Source: Talpa occidentalis
Taxonomy: Eukaryota; Chordata; Mammalia; Eulipotyphla; Talpidae
DNA: 64,000 nucleotides
Direction: 5' to 3'
Assembly: GCF_014898055.3 (NCBI RefSeq)
Contig: NW_023605194.1
Location: forward strand, 58,381,361 to 58,445,360
This document shows, in pieces, positions 35,008 to 44,924 of the stretch. The notes beneath the pieces are model-generated. The model did not search any database. It was not told where the DNA came from and saw nothing but the letters and a program-made list of their open reading frames with translations. A program made the position numbers and the translations under genes. Every line of letters starts with the position of its first letter. The stretch's first letter is position 1.

Positions 35008-36057
35008 TTATTCGTCCCTCTGAGGTTCTGGCTTTAGGACTCCTTGTAGTATTTTTTGGAGTGGCGGTTCAGTCATAATGAAATTCCAGAGTTTGTCTGG
35101 GAAGGTCCTTATTCTTTTTTCATAGAGGAAGGAGAGCTTTGCGGGATAGAGTATTCTTGGTTGGCATCTGTTTTCTTGGAGTCTGTTGACTATGTCCCTC
35201 CACTCTCTCCTTGCCCGTAGTGTTTCTTTGGAGAAGTCTGATGTCAGTCTGATTGGTTTTCCTTTGAATGTTATCTGTTTCTTCCCTCTTGTCAGCTTCA
35301 TTATTTTTTTCCTTGTCCTGGATTCTTGGGAGCTTTACTATTATGTGTCTTGCTGTATTTTTCCTTTTGTCGTGGAAGTTTGATGTTCTTCTTGCTTCTT
35401 GTATATCAATTTTTAGCTCCTTCTTCATGTTTGGGAAGTTCTCTTCAATTATCTCCTTGAATATTTTCTCTGTTCCTACATCTCTCTCCTCTCCTTCTAG
35501 GATTCCTATAACTCTTATATTTCCTTTCCTCATGGAGTCAGATAGTTCCCAAAGTCTTTCTTCGGTCTTTTTCCTTCATACTTCTCTTTCCTTTTCTATT
35601 TTGATTCTTTTTATTTCTGTGTCTTCAAGAGTACTTATTTGTTCTTCCATTTCATCTATTCTGCTTTCATTGCTTTTCCCAGAGTTCTTTAGCGCCTCCA
35701 TTAATTCTTTGATCTCCTGCATTTCTTTTACTTCCCTCTTTAGGGACTCAATTTCATTCTTCTGATCGTTGATTATTTTTCCTTTATGACTTCTGTCAGT
35801 TTTTTAATCATGGCAATTTTAAATTCTCTTTCTGGAAGGCTCAGAAATTCTTCCAAGTTACTGTAATTGCAGTCTGGGGGGTGGTTTTCTTTTTGTGGTG
35901 TGCTTTTTTCCTGAGAAGTTGCTGGGTTGCGTGTGTTTTTTCTACTCCCTACTGTCTGTTTTCTAATTTGCTGTATGCATTGGGACACTGTGTTGCTGGT
36001 ACTGGCCAGCATCTTGGGTGAACTTCCCAGCTCACCCGTGGCTCCTCCAGGAGCCAT
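35008..36057 (-). pseudogene. L1 ORF1, disrupted (RNA-binding chaperone)
   Basis: ORF1 protein is a trimeric RNA-binding chaperone that coats L1 RNA in the cytoplasm. The minus-strand reading begins with MAPGGATGELG at 36057. The N-terminal segment, ending LTEVIKEK, is at 35773-36057. The RRM-like part with NIRVIGILEGEE and HIIVKLP is at 35120-35533. The C-terminal domain with ITFKGKPIRLTSDFS and ends near PEPQRDE is at 35008-35301. The segments lie in different frames, so at least two frameshifts or stops have inactivated it. The middle coiled-coil section (about 35534-35772) is the most damaged. Confidence 0.88.
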
Positions 36058-36295
36058 CTGCCGGTTTCAATCAGTCTTTACTGAAGAAATGCCCCTGTTC
36101 TAAAATGGTGATGTGGGACGCACTCCCTGTGCACCTGGTCTGCCCCGGCAGTGGGTTCCTGCTCTCCCTCTGGGCTCAGACAGCAGGCCAGAAGGGGCCT
36201 GGTGTGGGCAAACTTCCCAGCTCACCTCTGGCTCCTCCGGGAGCCCTCTGGCACTTTCAAGCAGTCTTTACTGAAGAAATGTCCCTGTTCTAAAA
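36021..36295 (-). repeat. L1 5' UTR with a repeated 190-bp unit
   Basis: A segment of 85 bp at 36021-36105 recurs at 36211-36295 with about 90 percent identity by eye (core CAGTCTTTACTGAAGAAATG). The offset of 190 bp implies one complete and one partial promoter monomer, the first spanning ORF1's start. The 5' UTR of L1 houses its RNA polymerase II promoter, so these units are the likely promoter. The element ends at the second copy. Confidence 0.82.
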
Positions 36296-36296
36296 A

Positions 36297-39090
36297 ATCC
36301 TTTTTTGGTTTCTAATTTTTTTTTGATTAAGCTAGAGTTTTATCAATTTTGTCAACTTTTTGAAAAGAGTAATTTCATGGACTCATTGATCTTTTGAAGT
36401 TTCTTTTTGATTTATATTTAATTTACGCAAACCCTTACATTACTTTCTCTCTTCTAGTAAATTTTGATTTCATTTTTTCTACTTTTTCTATTTCCTTGAA
36501 ATTAAGGGTACATTACATGTTTTAACTTTTTCTTGCTTCTTGATATAGGTCTGTATTGCTATTTTATTCCCTCTATGACTATTTTTGCTGTCTCCTATAC
36601 ATTTTGGCTATTCATATCTTCAATTTCTTTCTCTCCAGGTATATTTTCATGTCACCTTTGATTTCCCCAATAACCAAATAGTCATTCAGAGAATGTTGTT
36701 TGATCCCCACATATTTGGCATTTTCCCCACTTTCTTTTCATAGGTGATTTCTAGTTTGATACCATTGTGATCAGAGAAGATGTGGTATGATTTCAGTCTT
36801 CATGAGTTTATTGTTACTTGTTTTGTGTCCCAACACGTGATCTTTCCTAGAGAATGTTCCAAGTGCACTTGAGATTGTATACTCAGGGTTTTGGGGGCTG
36901 TAGTGCCCTATTATTTTCTATTATTCTATCTGATATAATTCTTCATGAATATTATTGCCTCCTTGTTGAGATTTTCTGTTTGATTGGTGTGTCCATTCTT
37001 GTTAGTGGGGTTTTGAAGTCCCTGCTTCTTGGTTGTGCTGTCAAAGTCTCTTTTTTGGTTTGTTTAAATTTTACTTAAGTGTTTTTTTTTTTTGGCTCTT
37101 AATTTGGAGTATTTTGATGAGTGCTATAACTTCCTGATGTATTGATCTCTTAATCATTACTCTTTGATATTCCTTGATAATCATTAATCAACCTTAATTA
37201 TTTCTCTCTCTTGATAGCTTTTTAAACTGGAAGCCTGTTTCATCTAAGTTTGGCTGACACTGCCTTTTTTAGAGTACCATTAGGTACATTAGGACTTGTA
37301 GGACTATTTTCCACTGAGCTATATTTATATTTGGAATTCCTCAAAACAATAGAAACTTTGCTTTTTTGGTAATCCAAGAGCCAGTCTATGGTTTTTGGTA
37401 AAAGAGTTCAGTCCATTTACATTAAGGGTTATTATTGATAGGCTGATATATTTTATCTTTAAATTCCTATTTTTAGCTATTTCCTTGCTCAATTAATTTG
37501 TGGAATTCCCTTTCTTTGATTTAAGATAGTAGAACTCCTTTCAACATTTCTTATAGAAAAGGTCTAGTGTTGTCAAACTTCTTCAGTTTTTGTCTTGGAA
37601 GACATTATTTCTCCACTATGTCTGAAAGAGAGTCTTGTAGGATATAGTATTCTTGACTGAAGCTTTTTATCTTTTAATATTTGAAATCCCCCCCTTTTTT
37701 TGTCCTAAAGTCTTCACAGTTTTACTTTTAGGTGTCCTCGTGTAGGTTTCAATGCATTTAGATAACTATGTTCTTTTAGCTTCAAGGACTTAAACATTTA
37801 GCTCTTTCCTCATGTTTGGGGAATTTTCCTCATTATATCTTCAAATAAGTGCACTGTTTCCCTTTTGTGATACCCATTTACACTTACGTCTTTCCAAATG
37901 TAGTTCAGTAGTTCTCAAAGTGATTTTTTTTTAAACTTTGATTTTTCTCTCTTCTTCTACCTGCGCCTTTGATGAATTAGCAGCTTCAAGTTCACTGATT
38001 CAGTCCTCCATTAGTTCTAGTCTTCTTCCATTATTTTCCCTATAATTTTAAAATCTCATCTAGCAAGCTTTCTATACCCTGAATCTGTTATTTTCTAAAG
38101 TTTCAATTTCTATTTTCTTTTTATTAATTATTCATCTATTTCTCAGGTCACATTTGGTTTTCTGAATTTTGATCTCTTCGCTTAGCTTTTATTAGGTCCC
38201 TAATACCACTATGACTTGCCTTTCTGATTTTTTCCAATTTATTTGATTTCCTTTATTATTGGCAATTTTGATCTATCTAATAGGAACATAAAATCTTTCA
38301 TGTCTTCGTAGTTGGATTCTAAAGAGTTGTTCTCTCCTTGTAATGTCATAGTGTCTTCACATCTCAAGGTACCCTCTATTTTATATTTTATTTTGCCTGT
38401 TCATTTTGCTGCTAAATTTCCCTTTGTAAAAAATTTTGTAGCAGTTAATTAGAGAGTTGAACTACTTTTGCTTTCCCAAAAGGTGATGTTACTGAGAATT
38501 GTTCTTCAGTTGCTGTCATAATGTGGAAGAGGGATTTTGAGGGATGTAGCCACTGGTACAAATGTGCTGGGCTTTGAGTCTGTGGCACCACTAAGATACC
38601 TACTCTCTGGAGTTCCACACCTAGTTACTTCAGTCTGCTGCTGTCAGTGTGCTTCACAAGGGAGGTCAGTACCAAGGCCAAGCTTTGAGACAGGGAAAAT
38701 ACATTACAATTCACTGTCTTTGTTCCTTTTACTGGGCACCCATATTTTTCCCCTCAGTCAATGTTACATGTATCCACACTGTTTTTTAATCCCTCTCCAG
38801 GGTCCCTGACCAATCTGGAAGCTTTATGGTCAGTGTCACTAAGTTCTGATTACAGTCTCCTAGTGCTTCTCCATATCCCTCTTCTTGTTCAGTGGAACAT
38901 AATTTTCTACTCTTTGCTCTTTTCTGTCACTACCTGTGTTTATCTCCAATATCCAAGAGGTATTCCAGTTTTTACCTAAGTTATGGGACTCTCTGGTGTA
39001 TAATCCCTCTGGTTAACTGTTAAACAGTGCTATCAAAATGAAGCAAAGAGTCTCTTTTGCAACCATCTTGGTCCTATCTCTCCCACAGTA
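36297..39090 (-). mobile_element. Older L1, 5' half (continues from 28270-30930)
   Basis: Resumes the reverse ORF2 reading ('gctagagttttatcaattttgtcaac', 'actcattgatcttttgaag', 'tagtttgataccattgtgatcagagaagatg'). It runs through ORF1 counterparts to a 5' UTR ending 'gcaaccatcttggtcctatctctc' at about 39085. Together with the other half this was a nearly full-length L1 of about 5.4 kb. Open frames at 36854-37078, 38537-38809 and 38761-38979 are antisense remnants. Confidence 0.8.
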
Positions 39091-39530
39091 GGTTTACTAG
39101 AATTTGAAAAGAATATTCCAGCAAAGAAGGTATGGTTATAGTCAAATGCTAAGGACATCAATAAATCAGGAATTACTTTAATAACTTACTATTAAGAAAT
39201 TCCTGGCAAATGTTCATACATATAGGAATGAAAAAAGAAATATAATTACTGAAACCTTAGAAAGGAACAAAACTTGGGAATAGTCCTCTAAAACAAATAG
39301 CACACCTGAGTATAACTGATTGGTATAAAATGGAAACAAAAAAAACTAATTTATTTTGGTACCTTGAATTAATATGAAGCATTGGAGAGTTGATTGCAAT
39401 AATGTGATTTCAAGTTTTTATACTATTAACTCATTTTCAATAACTTAAGAATTTCAGGAAATATTAGAATTCATCACTTACTTTCTGCACTTTGTGGTTC
39501 TTACCTTGAATCAAGGCTGCTTCCAATAAA
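39091..39530. other. Unassigned AT-rich sequence
   Basis: Nothing was recognised. Confidence 0.3.
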
Positions 39531-39545
39531 ATTAGATAAAATATA

Positions 39546-39823
39546 GGGCCTCCCTGGTGGTACTAGGGGTTAAGCACAGCACTGTGAAGCAATCTGTAGC
39601 CTTTGCAGCACGAGTTTGATCCCCAGCCAGGGAGCTACCCACATGGCACAGCAGACCTCTCCTGACTCACCCGCTGCTCCCCTCAGCAGTGTATTTCAGT
39701 AGATCTGCCTGTTCTGATCCCCACTCTGTCTCTGGTGAATCCTCCCACTCCCACACCTCTGTCCTGTACGCCTCTTCTCATATGCATAAATAAATCTTTA
39801 AAAAATAAAATAAAATAAATAAC
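39546..39823 (+). mobile_element. tRNA-headed T+ SINE, subfamily I
   Basis: Full forward copy, GGGCCTCCCTGGTGGTACTA to AATAAATCTTTAAAAAATAAAATAAAATAAATAAC. Perfect 15-bp duplication ATTAGATAAAATATA (39531-39545 and 39824-39838). Confidence 0.94.
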
Positions 39824-39839
39824 ATTAGATAAAATATAA

Positions 39840-40380
39840 ACTCTTAATTATGTAATTTTCTTCAAAATTATTATAAACACATTATTTCTTAACTGCCAGA
39901 AATCAGTAAGTCCAATGGATATAATACATAAGTAACTGAACTTATTTATAATAAATAAAAATAAAAGTAATCTTCCTTTTATGTTCAATTAAATTTTTAA
40001 GTTGTTGTGATCAATCCCATGATGAAATTTCAAGACCCAGCAATATACTTTATTTGCTGTTTTGTTTTTTAACATGTTTATCATGGTATTAAAGGATTAA
40101 AATATTAATGTAGGAATAGTAACCATATTATTTTTCAGTCCTAAAACCAATAACCATTGTACTAGGGATAGTAAATAAATGATGTATGTGATCTGCCTAT
40201 TTTTTTTTTTATTAGCTGTAGACTACACTGAGAAAGATTCCCACATTCCCACATCCAGTGAACTCTCACATTCTAGAAGTCAATTTAAGATTCACATTAG
40301 GAAACTTTTGTTCTCTAAATGCATTTAAAATGAAATACAACCATACACCAAGAATGGTCACATTAAAAAAGAAGGAGAAG
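39840..40380. other. Unassigned AT-rich sequence
   Basis: Nothing was recognised apart from a T10 run at 40201. Confidence 0.3.
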
Positions 40381-40381
40381 G

Positions 40382-40648
40382 GGGCCTCCCTGGTGGTGCA
40401 AGGGGTAAAGATGCAACCTATGAAGTTGTTTGCAGCCACTGCAACACCAGTTCGATCCCCGGCCAGGAGCTACCCACATGGCGCAGCAGATCTCTCCTGT
40501 CTTGCCTGCTGCTCCCTTCAGCAGTGTATTTCAGTCAGTGTGCCTGTTTGCTCCCCACTCTGTCTCTGGTGACTGCTCTCACCCACTACACCTCTGGCCT
40601 GTACCCCAGTTCTTGCATGCATAAATAAATACATCTTAAAAAAAAAAA
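40382..40648 (+). mobile_element. tRNA-headed T+ SINE, subfamily I
   Basis: Full forward copy with a GTTCGATCCCC B box and an AATAAATACATCTTAAAA tail that runs into a purine-rich tract. The 104-codon frame 40258-40572 is an artefact of this element. Confidence 0.92.
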
Positions 40649-40740
40649 GGACAAGGGCAAGGAGAAGAAAGAGAAGGAGAAGCAGGTGAAGGAGAAAAGA
40701 AGAAGGAGGGCGAGGAATAGGAGGAAGAAGAAACAAAAAG
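40649..40740 (+). repeat. Polypurine tract (AAGGAGAAG-rich)
   Basis: About 90 bp with almost only A and G on the plus strand, built of irregular AAGGAGAAG and GAAGAAG units. It starts at the SINE tail. Short upstream copies of the same words ('gaaggagaaggg' before 40382) suggest that expansion began in the target-site duplication. Confidence 0.85.
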
Positions 40741-41405
40741 TGTTGATGATAAAAAGAAACTCTCATATGCTGTTGATAGCAATGTAGACTGGTCCAGATC
40801 CCATGGAAAATTGTATGAAGAGTTCTCTAAATATTAAATATAGATCTGCCATAGGACCCTGTTTTTGTGCTCCTAGATATCAACTTGAGGAATGTAAAAA
40901 TACTAATTGAAGGAATATATGCCCTTTTTTGTGAACTGCAGCACTTTTAACAATAGCCAAGTTATGGAAACAGCCTGAGTGCCCAAGGACAGATGAGTGC
41001 ATTAGAAAGATGTGACACATGTATTCAATGGCATACTATCCAACGATATAAAAAAAGAGATATTATCTTGCTATTTGCAACAATGTGGATGAAACTGGAT
41101 GGGATTATGGTAAGCAAAATAAGTTAGAAGGATAATGACAGAAACTGTATCATTTCATTCATATGTGAACCATAAAGAAATAAAACAAAAGAATGGACAA
41201 AATCAAATCAAAAAGAATCTTAGAAACTGATCAGAGAGGTTGGGTGAAGTGTGTGAAGCAATGGGTGAAGGGACTGTGGTGGAGGATTAGGTGCGTTTGT
41301 GATAGGTGTGGTGTGGTAACATACCTTTAAAGAGGTGTCAACCTCTGCCCCTAAATCACATACAGTGTTGTAAACCAAACCTCAATAAAAAAATAATACA
41401 ATTAA
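40741..41405 (+). repeat. L1 3' end (ORF2 end and 3' UTR), older family
   Basis: It shows 'acaatagccaagttatggaaacagcc', 'caatgtggatgaaactggatggg' and the terminus 'cagtgttgtaaaccaaacctcaataaaaaaataata'. The 3' UTR matches the fragments at 12945 and 61230. No intact frame is present. Confidence 0.8.
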
Positions 41406-41410
41406 AAAAA

Positions 41411-42128
41411 ACAGACAACTGGATCAAGAAGATGTGATACATATACACAATGGAATATTACTCATCAATCAAAAAAGATAAACTCATGCAGTTTGCAGCA
41501 ATGTGGATGGAGCTGGAAGGGATCAAGCTCAGCAAAATAAGCCAGAAAGAAAAAGAAAAATACCAGATGGTCTCACTCATAGCAGGAATTTAGAAAACCT
41601 AAATAAGGGCCTCTCCAGTGGTGCAGCAGGTTGAGCACAGTGCTGTGAAGCTGTCTGCAGCTTCTGCAGTGCCGGTTCGATTCCCGGCCAGCCAGGGAGA
41701 GACCCACATGGTGGGGCAGACCTCTCCTGTCTGGCCCACTGCTCCCCTCAGCAGTGTATTTCATCATTCTGCCTGTTCTGTTCCCTGCTCTGTCTCTGGT
41801 GAATCCTCTCACCCCTCCACTTCTTGTCCCTGTACCCCAGTTTTTATATAAAAATAAATAAATCTTAAAAAAAAAAAAAAAGAGAAAACCTAAATAAGGG
41901 ACCAGGAAAAAGACTAATTATAATAAAGTAAATATCAAAACCAATAAGTAACTATAAAACAGAGACACACTATAGGGGGTGGGGAGGAGAGAGTAGGATC
42001 AAAATAGGGGGTGGGGGGAATTGTATGGGGACTAAAACCAAGATGAAAATGCATACATTGTGCAAAAATGAAAAATGATGTAAAAATATATAAAATTTTA
42101 AAAATAATAAATTTTAAAAATAAAATAA
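41411..42128 (+). mobile_element. Younger L1 3' end, interrupted by a SINE
   Basis: ORF2 terminus ('gcaatgtggatggagctggaagg', 'agccagaaagaaaaagaaaaatacc') and 3' UTR ('gggaattgtatgggg') read forward, split at 41607-41882 by a SINE. It is the same family as the L1 at 30.9 kb and landed in the A-rich tail of the preceding L1 end. Confidence 0.85.
41607..41882 (+). mobile_element. tRNA-headed T+ SINE, subfamily II, young
   Basis: Forward copy, head GGGCCTCTCCAGTGGTGCAG, B box GGTTCGATTCCC, tail AATAAATAAATCTT followed by about 15 A. Perfect duplication of AGAAAACCTAAATAAGGG (41592-41609 and 41883-41900, the last bases shared with the SINE start). The host is an L1 end of the younger family. Confidence 0.94.
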
Positions 42129-42129
42129 A

Positions 42130-42525
42130 ATTTATGTAAATTGAATCACAAAAAAATCAATTTCTTGCGCAAAATGAAATCTGCATTCATCATTGATAAT
42201 CTGGAGCAGTATTTTTGTAATGTGTGCCCACAGCTGACTTGTGGAACATGGCACCAGATAAGGATAAAAGGTAGGAACAGATTCTGCTCTTCAGAGTGAA
42301 AGTGAGAGATGTTTTAGAACTAGGGGATAACTTAATGGCAGCAGAGTAAGCAGAGAAAAGTTTAGAATCATTGATACAAAGACTGACACAAATAGAGAGT
42401 TGCTTAACTGCCTCAGTATAAAATAGTTTGGATTCATGACTGCATAAATATAAGTTCATTGTAATTTTACTTCCTATACTTATTCTTAAACTGTTGAATT
42501 CATTCACAATTGTTCTTTTGTCTTT
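42130..42525. other. Unassigned sequence
   Basis: A 105-codon minus-strand frame (42190-42507) is serine-rich and shows no domain. I regard it as chance. Confidence 0.35.
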
Positions 42526-42529
42526 TTCT

Positions 42530-42795
42530 TTTATTTAAAGATTTATTTATTTATACAAGAACTGGGTTACAGGCCAGAGACGTGGGAGGGTGAGAGAATT
42601 CACCAGAGAGAGAGAGCAGGGAGCAGAACAGGCAGATGAACCAAAAACACTGCTGAAGGGAGCAGCGGGTGAGGCAGGAGAGGTCTGTCGTGTCAGGTGG
42701 GTATCTCCCTGGCGAGCCCGGAATCAAACCAGTGTGCAGAGGCGGCAGACAGCTTCACAGTGCTGCGTTCAACCCACTGCGCCATTGAGGAGGCC
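42530..42795 (-). mobile_element. tRNA-headed T+ SINE, subfamily II-like
   Basis: Reverse copy, 'atttaaagatttatttatttatac' to 'ctgcgccattgaggaggcc'. Flanks TGTTCTTTTGTCTTT (42511 on) and TGTTCTTATATCTTT (42796 on) are a diverged duplication. Confidence 0.9.
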
Positions 42796-43250
42796 TGTTC
42801 TTATATCTTTATTAGAATGCCACTAGAACAGAATATGCATCGTCTTTTCTACTAAAATTAACACAACAATACTGAATTCCCAATATGTGTTAAGCATGGT
42901 GCCAATCACTAGAAAGATACAAATAAATAAAAAGAGATTGTTATAATCCAGAAACTTGTGCTCCACCCCAGATTCTTAGCCGGAGTAAGCCTTAAACTAC
43001 CTTTGCTGAGAGAGGAAAAAGCTGGTTCCTTAGGAGGTAATGGGGATATGCGGTCACCAAAAGAAAGGAGCACAAGTGCTAAGGGACAAGAAAACAAAGT
43101 TTCCACTGTACCAGGTATGATTTCTTATACCTAGGAGTTTGCTAAAACACTTAAAGGGCAAGCTTTTACATTTCACAATTCTAATTATGTTGTTCTTTAT
43201 GATTATTCCACCCAAGCTTTTAGAAATCTTTTTTTATATCCAAGCCTTGT
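42796..43250. other. Unassigned sequence
   Basis: Nothing recognised. The right end holds the first copy of the 10-bp target repeat CTCAGCAGTG. Confidence 0.35.
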
Positions 43251-43260
43251 CTCAGCAGTG

Positions 43261-43527
43261 TTTTTTTTTTTTAAAGATTTATTTATTCATGCATATAAGA
43301 ATTGCGGTACAGGCCAGATGTGCAGGAGGGTGAGAGGATTCGCCAGAGACAGAGCGGAGAACAGGCAGACTGAGGAAATACACTGCTGAGGGGAGCAGCG
43401 GGCACGACAGGAGAGGTCTGCCATGCCATGAGGGATTCTCGCCAGCCAGCCGGGATCGAACCCAGCTGCAGAGGCTGCAGACAACTTCACAGTGTGGCGC
43501 TCAACCCGCTGCACCACCAGGAAGGCC
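43261..43527 (-). mobile_element. tRNA-headed T+ SINE, subfamily II, first of two at one target
   Basis: Reverse copy whose head reads GCTCAACCCGCTGCACCACC in reverse orientation. CTCAGCAGTG lies on both sides (43251-43260 and 43528-43537). Confidence 0.93.
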
Positions 43528-43537
43528 CTCAGCAGTG

Positions 43538-43812
43538 TTTTTTTTTTAAAAAAGATTTATTTATTTATGCATACAAGAGCTGGGGTACAGACCAGAGGTG
43601 TGGGGGGTGAAAGTATTGACTGGAGGCAGAATGGAGAACAGAACAAGCAGATTGACCAAAGTACACTCTGAAGGGAGCAGTGGGCGAGTCAGGAGAGGTC
43701 TGCTGTGCCATGTGGGTTGTTTCCTGGCCGGCCGGGGGATCGAACTCATGCTGCAGAGACTGCCGATAGCTTCATAGGTTGCTTCTTAACCCCTTGCGAC
43801 ACCAGGGAGGCC
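43538..43812 (-). mobile_element. tRNA-headed T+ SINE, subfamily I, second of two at one target
   Basis: Reverse copy whose head reads CTTAACCCCTTGCGACACC. It is bounded by the second and third copies of CTCAGCAGTG (43528-43537 and 43813-43822). Being of a different subfamily from its neighbour, it is not a tandem duplicate of it. Confidence 0.93.
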
Positions 43813-43973
43813 CTCAGCAGTGATTTTAAGTACCAACTCCACAAGCAATAACAGACCATCAAACTTCCTTGTAAACCCACACAGAGATGGTAGATGTAAT
43901 CAGCAAAAGATGCTATAGAGAAAACAAGATCAGGAAAAGAAAAGGGTAATAACTTGAATAAATTATATATAAG

Positions 43974-44566
43974 TGTAACAGGGTGGTCCCCAGGAAAGGG
44001 GGAGGTTCCAGGTTCCCTGCCCCACCCAAGGAAGGGTGGAGCTGAGCAGGAAGAGGAGGAGCTGCAAGAAGAGACTGAGGAAGGAAGCAGGATGGAGCCA
44101 GGAGACCTGGAGGAGGCACATGGAGCCTAGAGACACGTGAAGAAACTGCGCTTGTCTTTTGGTCGTAGACTGGGTGACACAGTGTGGGTGAGACCCGTGG
44201 GGAGGTGACCATGGCAGCTTTTATCTTGATGTTGATTTTGCTCTTTTCCTTCCGGGCTTGTCTGGTTGTTTGTGACCCTTTTCTGTGGGTCCCCACTGGA
44301 AGATGCTTTAGACTTTTAGCAGGCTTTGGGGCTTTGCTCTGCGCCATTCCCATATGGATGGACTTTTACCCACGAGGGGATGGGTAACTTTGGGTGCTTC
44401 ATTTAGAAACTAGACTCTTTGCCTCACCTGTATTGTTTCCTAGTTTTTATTAAAGTTCTTCCCATTAAAGTCTCCTATGTTTTGTGTTGATGCGGCGGAT
44501 GGCAGAACCCATGTAGAATGGGCAGGTTTGCGGGGTTTGGGCTGCCCCTCTCCCTGTCCTATAACA
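43974..44566 (+). repeat. 5' LTR of the compact element
   Basis: Starts TGTAACAGGGTGG and ends CCTATAACA, so TG...CA. The first third is purine-rich (AGGAGGAGCTGC). Two ATTAAA polyadenylation-type signals lie close together at 44449-44454 and 44464-44469, placing the R region near 44480. No canonical TATA box was seen. Confidence 0.9.
44211..44387 (+). CDS. Small LTR-embedded open frame with a signal-peptide-like start
   Basis: ATG at 44211 sits in a favourable start context (ACCATGG). It opens 58 codons with a hydrophobic N-terminus (MAAFILMLILLFSF), a possible second hydrophobic stretch (LLAGFGALLCAIPIW) and three to four cysteines. The identical frame occurs in the 3' LTR. I know of no homologue. 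Whether it is translated is unknown and a chance frame is quite possible. The reverse-strand frame over the same LTR (43913-44353) is its shadow. Confidence 0.2.
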   Translation: MAAFILMLILLFSFRACLVVCDPFLWVPTGRCFRLLAGFGALLCAIPIWMDFYPRGDG

Positions 44567-44570
44567 GATT

Positions 44571-44588
44571 TGGCGTCCAACGTAATTT
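44571..44588 (+). other. Primer-binding site resembling tRNA-Lys1,2
   Basis: TGGCGTCCAACGT begins 4 bases after the LTR and matches 12 of the first 13 bases of the tRNA-Lys1,2 primer site (TGGCGCCCAACGT). After that it diverges. The site would prime minus-strand DNA synthesis. Confidence 0.7.
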
Positions 44589-44912
44589 AGGACAGAGCCA
44601 TCCGTGGTTAGTCAGCCCCATGGGGAAATTGGGCTTCCCTGTGGCGCTGGCTACCATAAGCGCTTTTAACATTTTTCCCTGTGATTTTGATATATATACT
44701 ATCTTGTTTTAGCCAATACTCCAAATTTTTTCTTTTGGCTTGGATAATGGACTATTTTCAAGTAATGAAAAACTGTCATACTGAACATTCATGGACAATG
44801 CTGCTTACTAATTGTTGCTTCTCTTACACACATTGTGACCCTGAAAAAAAGACTGTCTCCTAACATTACACCATGACATCTGTGCCACCATAGATATGGT
44901 GGAATAAAAATT

Positions 44913-44924
44913 AAAAGGGGGGAT
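44913..44924 (+). other. Polypurine tract
   Basis: AAAAGGGGGGAT directly precedes the TG of the second LTR, with two bases AT between the G run and the LTR. This is the usual primer for plus-strand synthesis. Its form is close to that of gammaretrovirus-like elements. Confidence 0.8.

Larger units (their letters stand above)
30931..36296 (-). mobile_element. Younger, apparently full-length LINE-1 nested in an older L1
   Basis: About 5.4 kb in reverse orientation, with a 5' UTR bearing two copies of a short unit (36021-36295), ORF1 (36057 to 35008), ORF2 (34932 to about 31137), a 3' UTR and a T-rich tract that is the copied A tail. The flanks 'cctttttttggtttcattttttttg' (30903 onward) and 'ccttttttggtttctaatttttttttg' (36299 onward) are a probable target-site duplication, imperfect in run lengths. 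The copy is recent enough to read through but has lost both reading frames. Confidence 0.88.
44567..44924 (+). other. Internal region of the compact element, non-coding
   Basis: Only 358 bp. It holds the primer site at the left and the polypurine tract at the right. Between them is AT-rich sequence with no retroviral protein motif. It may hold packaging and dimerisation signals, but none can be proved from sequence. The small frames at 44518-44712 and 44681-44863 are chance. Confidence 0.75.

Noticed and set aside
31137..36057. Active, coding-competent LINE-1
   Set aside because: ORF1 and ORF2 motifs are clear but spread over several frames with stops, so the copy cannot make its proteins.
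43251..43822. CRISPR-like spaced repeats
   Set aside because: The three CTCAGCAGTG copies are target-site duplications of two SINEs. The window is mammalian.
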